From positions 1-7,207 of the forward strand of contig JAZSLS010000043.1 of assembly GCA_045535465.1 (NCBI GenBank): a stretch of 7,207 nucleotides of DNA, given 5' to 3'. The notes under the pieces are model-generated. The model searched no databases. It was not told where the DNA came from and saw only the letters and a program-made list of their open reading frames with translations. A program made the translations under genes and the position numbers. This DNA comes from SIG636 sp045535465 (GTDB lineage Bacteria > Bacillota > Clostridia > Oscillospirales > CAG-382). Below are positions 5,724-7,207 of this stretch, piece by piece (position 1 is the stretch's first letter; each line of letters begins with the position of its first letter).

Positions 5724-7207
5724 TTGGCGCTTTCACCTATGATGCAGCAGTACCTGCAAATAAAGGAAGAACACAAGGATTGTCTTTTAATGTTTCGCTT
5801 GGGCGACTTTTACGAGCTTTTCTTTGACGACGCAAAAACCGTGTCCGAGGAGCTTCAGCTTGTGCTTACCGCCCGTGACAGCGGTGACGGTCAACGTGCG
5901 CCTATGTGCGGAGTCCCCCATCACGCAGTGGAATCATATCTTACCAAGCTTATAAGCAAGGGCTACCGTGTTGCCATTTGCGAACAGCTTGAGGACCCTG
6001 CCACAACTAAGGGCATTGTCAAGCGCGGCGTGGTTCGTGTGCTTACCCCCGGTACGGTTACCGAGGGCGGCTTTTTAAAGGACGGCAGCAACAATTACCT
6101 TGCCGCAATTACCGTAGGCGACGGCTACGGTATGGCGTTTGCCGACGTTTCCACGGGGGAGATATTTGCTACCGAAGCAGTAGGCGACGAAAAGGAAGCA
6201 AAGCTTTCGGCAGACCTTGCCGCCTTTGCTCCTGCCGAGGCTGTTCTTAAAGAGGACACGCCAATCAGCACAAAAAAGCTTATAGGCGACCGCCTAGGCG
6301 CACTCATTACTCTTTGCGACGACGAGGACAGGGAGCTTTTGGCGTCAAAAGGCACTACGGGCGGAGAGGGCTTTACCACCAACTTGGCAGAGGATGCAGC
6401 CGCCTTGCTTTTAGGCTACATAAAAAAGACGCAAAAGACCGACCTTGGCTATATAAAGCCTGTGCGTTTTTACCGTGCAGAGTCCTTTATGAGACTGGAC
6501 GGTTTTACAAGACGAAACCTAGAGCTTACCGAGGCAATGCGTACAGGCGACAAGAAGGGCAGCCTGCTTTGGGTGCTGGATAAGACCTGTACGGGTATGG
6601 GCGCACGTCTGCTTAAGCAGTGGGTAGACCGCCCCTTGCTTTCCTCTAAGGCTATCTCCGCAAGGCTTAGCGCCGTGGAGGAGCTTAAAAACAACACCGC
6701 CCTTCGCAAGGAGCTTCGCTCCCTTCTTAAATCCATTGTGGATATGGAGCGTATTACCACAAGACTGGTTTACGGCAGTGCCAACGCCCGTGACCTAAGG
6801 GCGCTGGAAAACTCTGCGGGCCGTCTTCCCGCTTTAAAAAAGGCTTTATCGCTATGCAAATGCCCCTCCTTGGCAGGGCTTTATACGGCATTGGACACCC
6901 TTGAGGACGTGGAAAGAAGCATAGCCGCCACTATTACCGAGGACCCGCCTGTTACCGTAAAGGAAGGCGGCATAATAAAGGCAGGGGCAAGCGCCGCCGT
7001 GGACGAGCTTCGCTCTATGATGACCGACGGCAAGGAGTGGATATCCCGCATAGAGGCCACCGAAAAACAGGAAACGGGCATACGCACCCTTAAGGTGGGC
7101 TACAACAAGGTTTTCGGCTACTACATAGAGGTGTCAAAATCCTTTTGTGACTCCGTACCCGAAAGGTACATACGCCGCCAGACCCTTGCCAACTGCGAAA
7201 GGTTTGT
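5724..7207 (+). CDS. mutS: DNA mismatch repair protein MutS, N-terminal part (cut by window edge)
   Basis: The first 494 codons of MutS are present and open to the window edge; the full family length is about 850-900. MutS recognises mismatches and small loops and recruits MutL. The N-terminus LSPMMQQYLQIKEEH matches the family. The mismatch-binding domain I carries the Phe-x-Glu motif in RLGDFYELFF (F29, E31), followed by APMCGVPHHA and ICEQLEDP. Domain II (connector) covers roughly 125-255, with FADVSTGEI visible. Domain III/IV (lever and clamp) includes RRNLELTEA, GSLLWVLDKT, GARLLKQWVDRPL and, near the edge, YNKVFGYYIEV and RQTLANCERF. The ATPase domain with its Walker A motif lies beyond the window. 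Start TTG 5724 is supported by AGGGGGG at 8 bases. It lies 35 bases after the ymcA-like gene with no terminator between, so the two are probably co-transcribed. Confidence 0.96.
   Translation, partial: MALSPMMQQYLQIKEEHKDCLLMFRLGDFYELFFDDAKTVSEELQLVLTARDSGDGQRAPMCGVPHHAVESYLTKLISKGYRVAICEQLEDPATTKGIVKRGVVRVLTPGTVTEGGFLKDGSNNYLAAITVGDGYGMAFADVSTGEIFATEAVGDEKEAKLSADLAAFAPAEAVLKEDTPISTKKLIGDRLGALITLCDDEDRELLASKGTTGGEGFTTNLAEDAAALLLGYIKKTQKTDLGYIKPVRFYRAESFMRLDGFTRRNLELTEAMRTGDKKGSLLWVLDKTCTGMGARLLKQWVDRPLLSSKAISARLSAVEELKNNTALRKELRSLLKSIVDMERITTRLVYGSANARDLRALENSAGRLPALKKALSLCKCPSLAGLYTALDTLEDVERSIAATITEDPPVTVKEGGIIKAGASAAVDELRSMMTDGKEWISRIEATEKQETGIRTLKVGYNKVFGYYIEVSKSFCDSVPERYIRRQTLANCERF

Overview
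The window looks like a chromosomal segment of an anaerobic, low-to-mid GC Firmicute of the class Clostridia, probably an uncultured gut-type lineage. This rests on an L-Ala-D/L-Glu epimerase very close in pattern to Bacillus YkfB, a PdaA-type spore-cortex deacetylase, a YmcA/YlbF-family protein, strong purine-rich Shine-Dalgarno sites, and the order miaB - ymcA-like - mutS, which recalls the Bacillus ymcB-ymcA-(cotE)-mutS region. PdaA and the YmcA/YlbF protein point to a spore-former, but neither proves it.

Layout. Bases 1-303 hold no gene. They contain small hairpins, one copy of a roughly 107-base repeat (91-197) and a good sigma-A type promoter (236-264). Then come a dipeptide epimerase (304-1377, TTG start) and, overlapping its 3' end by 23 bases, an SxxK/SDN/KGG serine hydrolase (1355-2083, TTG start). 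Facing them on the minus strand is a secreted polysaccharide deacetylase of the PdaA type (2073-2822), whose stop overlaps the hydrolase stop region. An 84-90 base divergent gap separates it from an unexported two-SH3b plus NlpC/P60 endopeptidase (2916-3701), followed 12 bases later by miaB (3714-5120). The second copy of the repeat fills most of the miaB to ymcA-like gap (5132-5238). The window ends with the YmcA/YlbF-family gene (5302-5688) and the first 494 codons of mutS (5724 to the edge, TTG start).

How the genes fit together. The epimerase and the NlpC/P60 enzyme are the two enzymes that in the B. subtilis ykf operon break down murein peptides: the endopeptidase frees L-Ala-gamma-D-Glu and the epimerase converts it to L-Ala-L-Glu. 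Neither has a signal peptide, and neither does the serine hydrolase between them, so together they may form a cytoplasmic murein-peptide salvage set. PdaA acts outside the membrane, making muramic-delta-lactam in spore cortex. The right half is housekeeping: tRNA modification, a regulator of sporulation, competence and RNA processing, and mismatch repair.

I see no clearly novel defence, mobile or toxin system. The most interesting points are the linkage of the serine hydrolase to the salvage enzymes, the duplicated structured intergenic repeat, and the Cys/His tail of the YmcA/YlbF protein.
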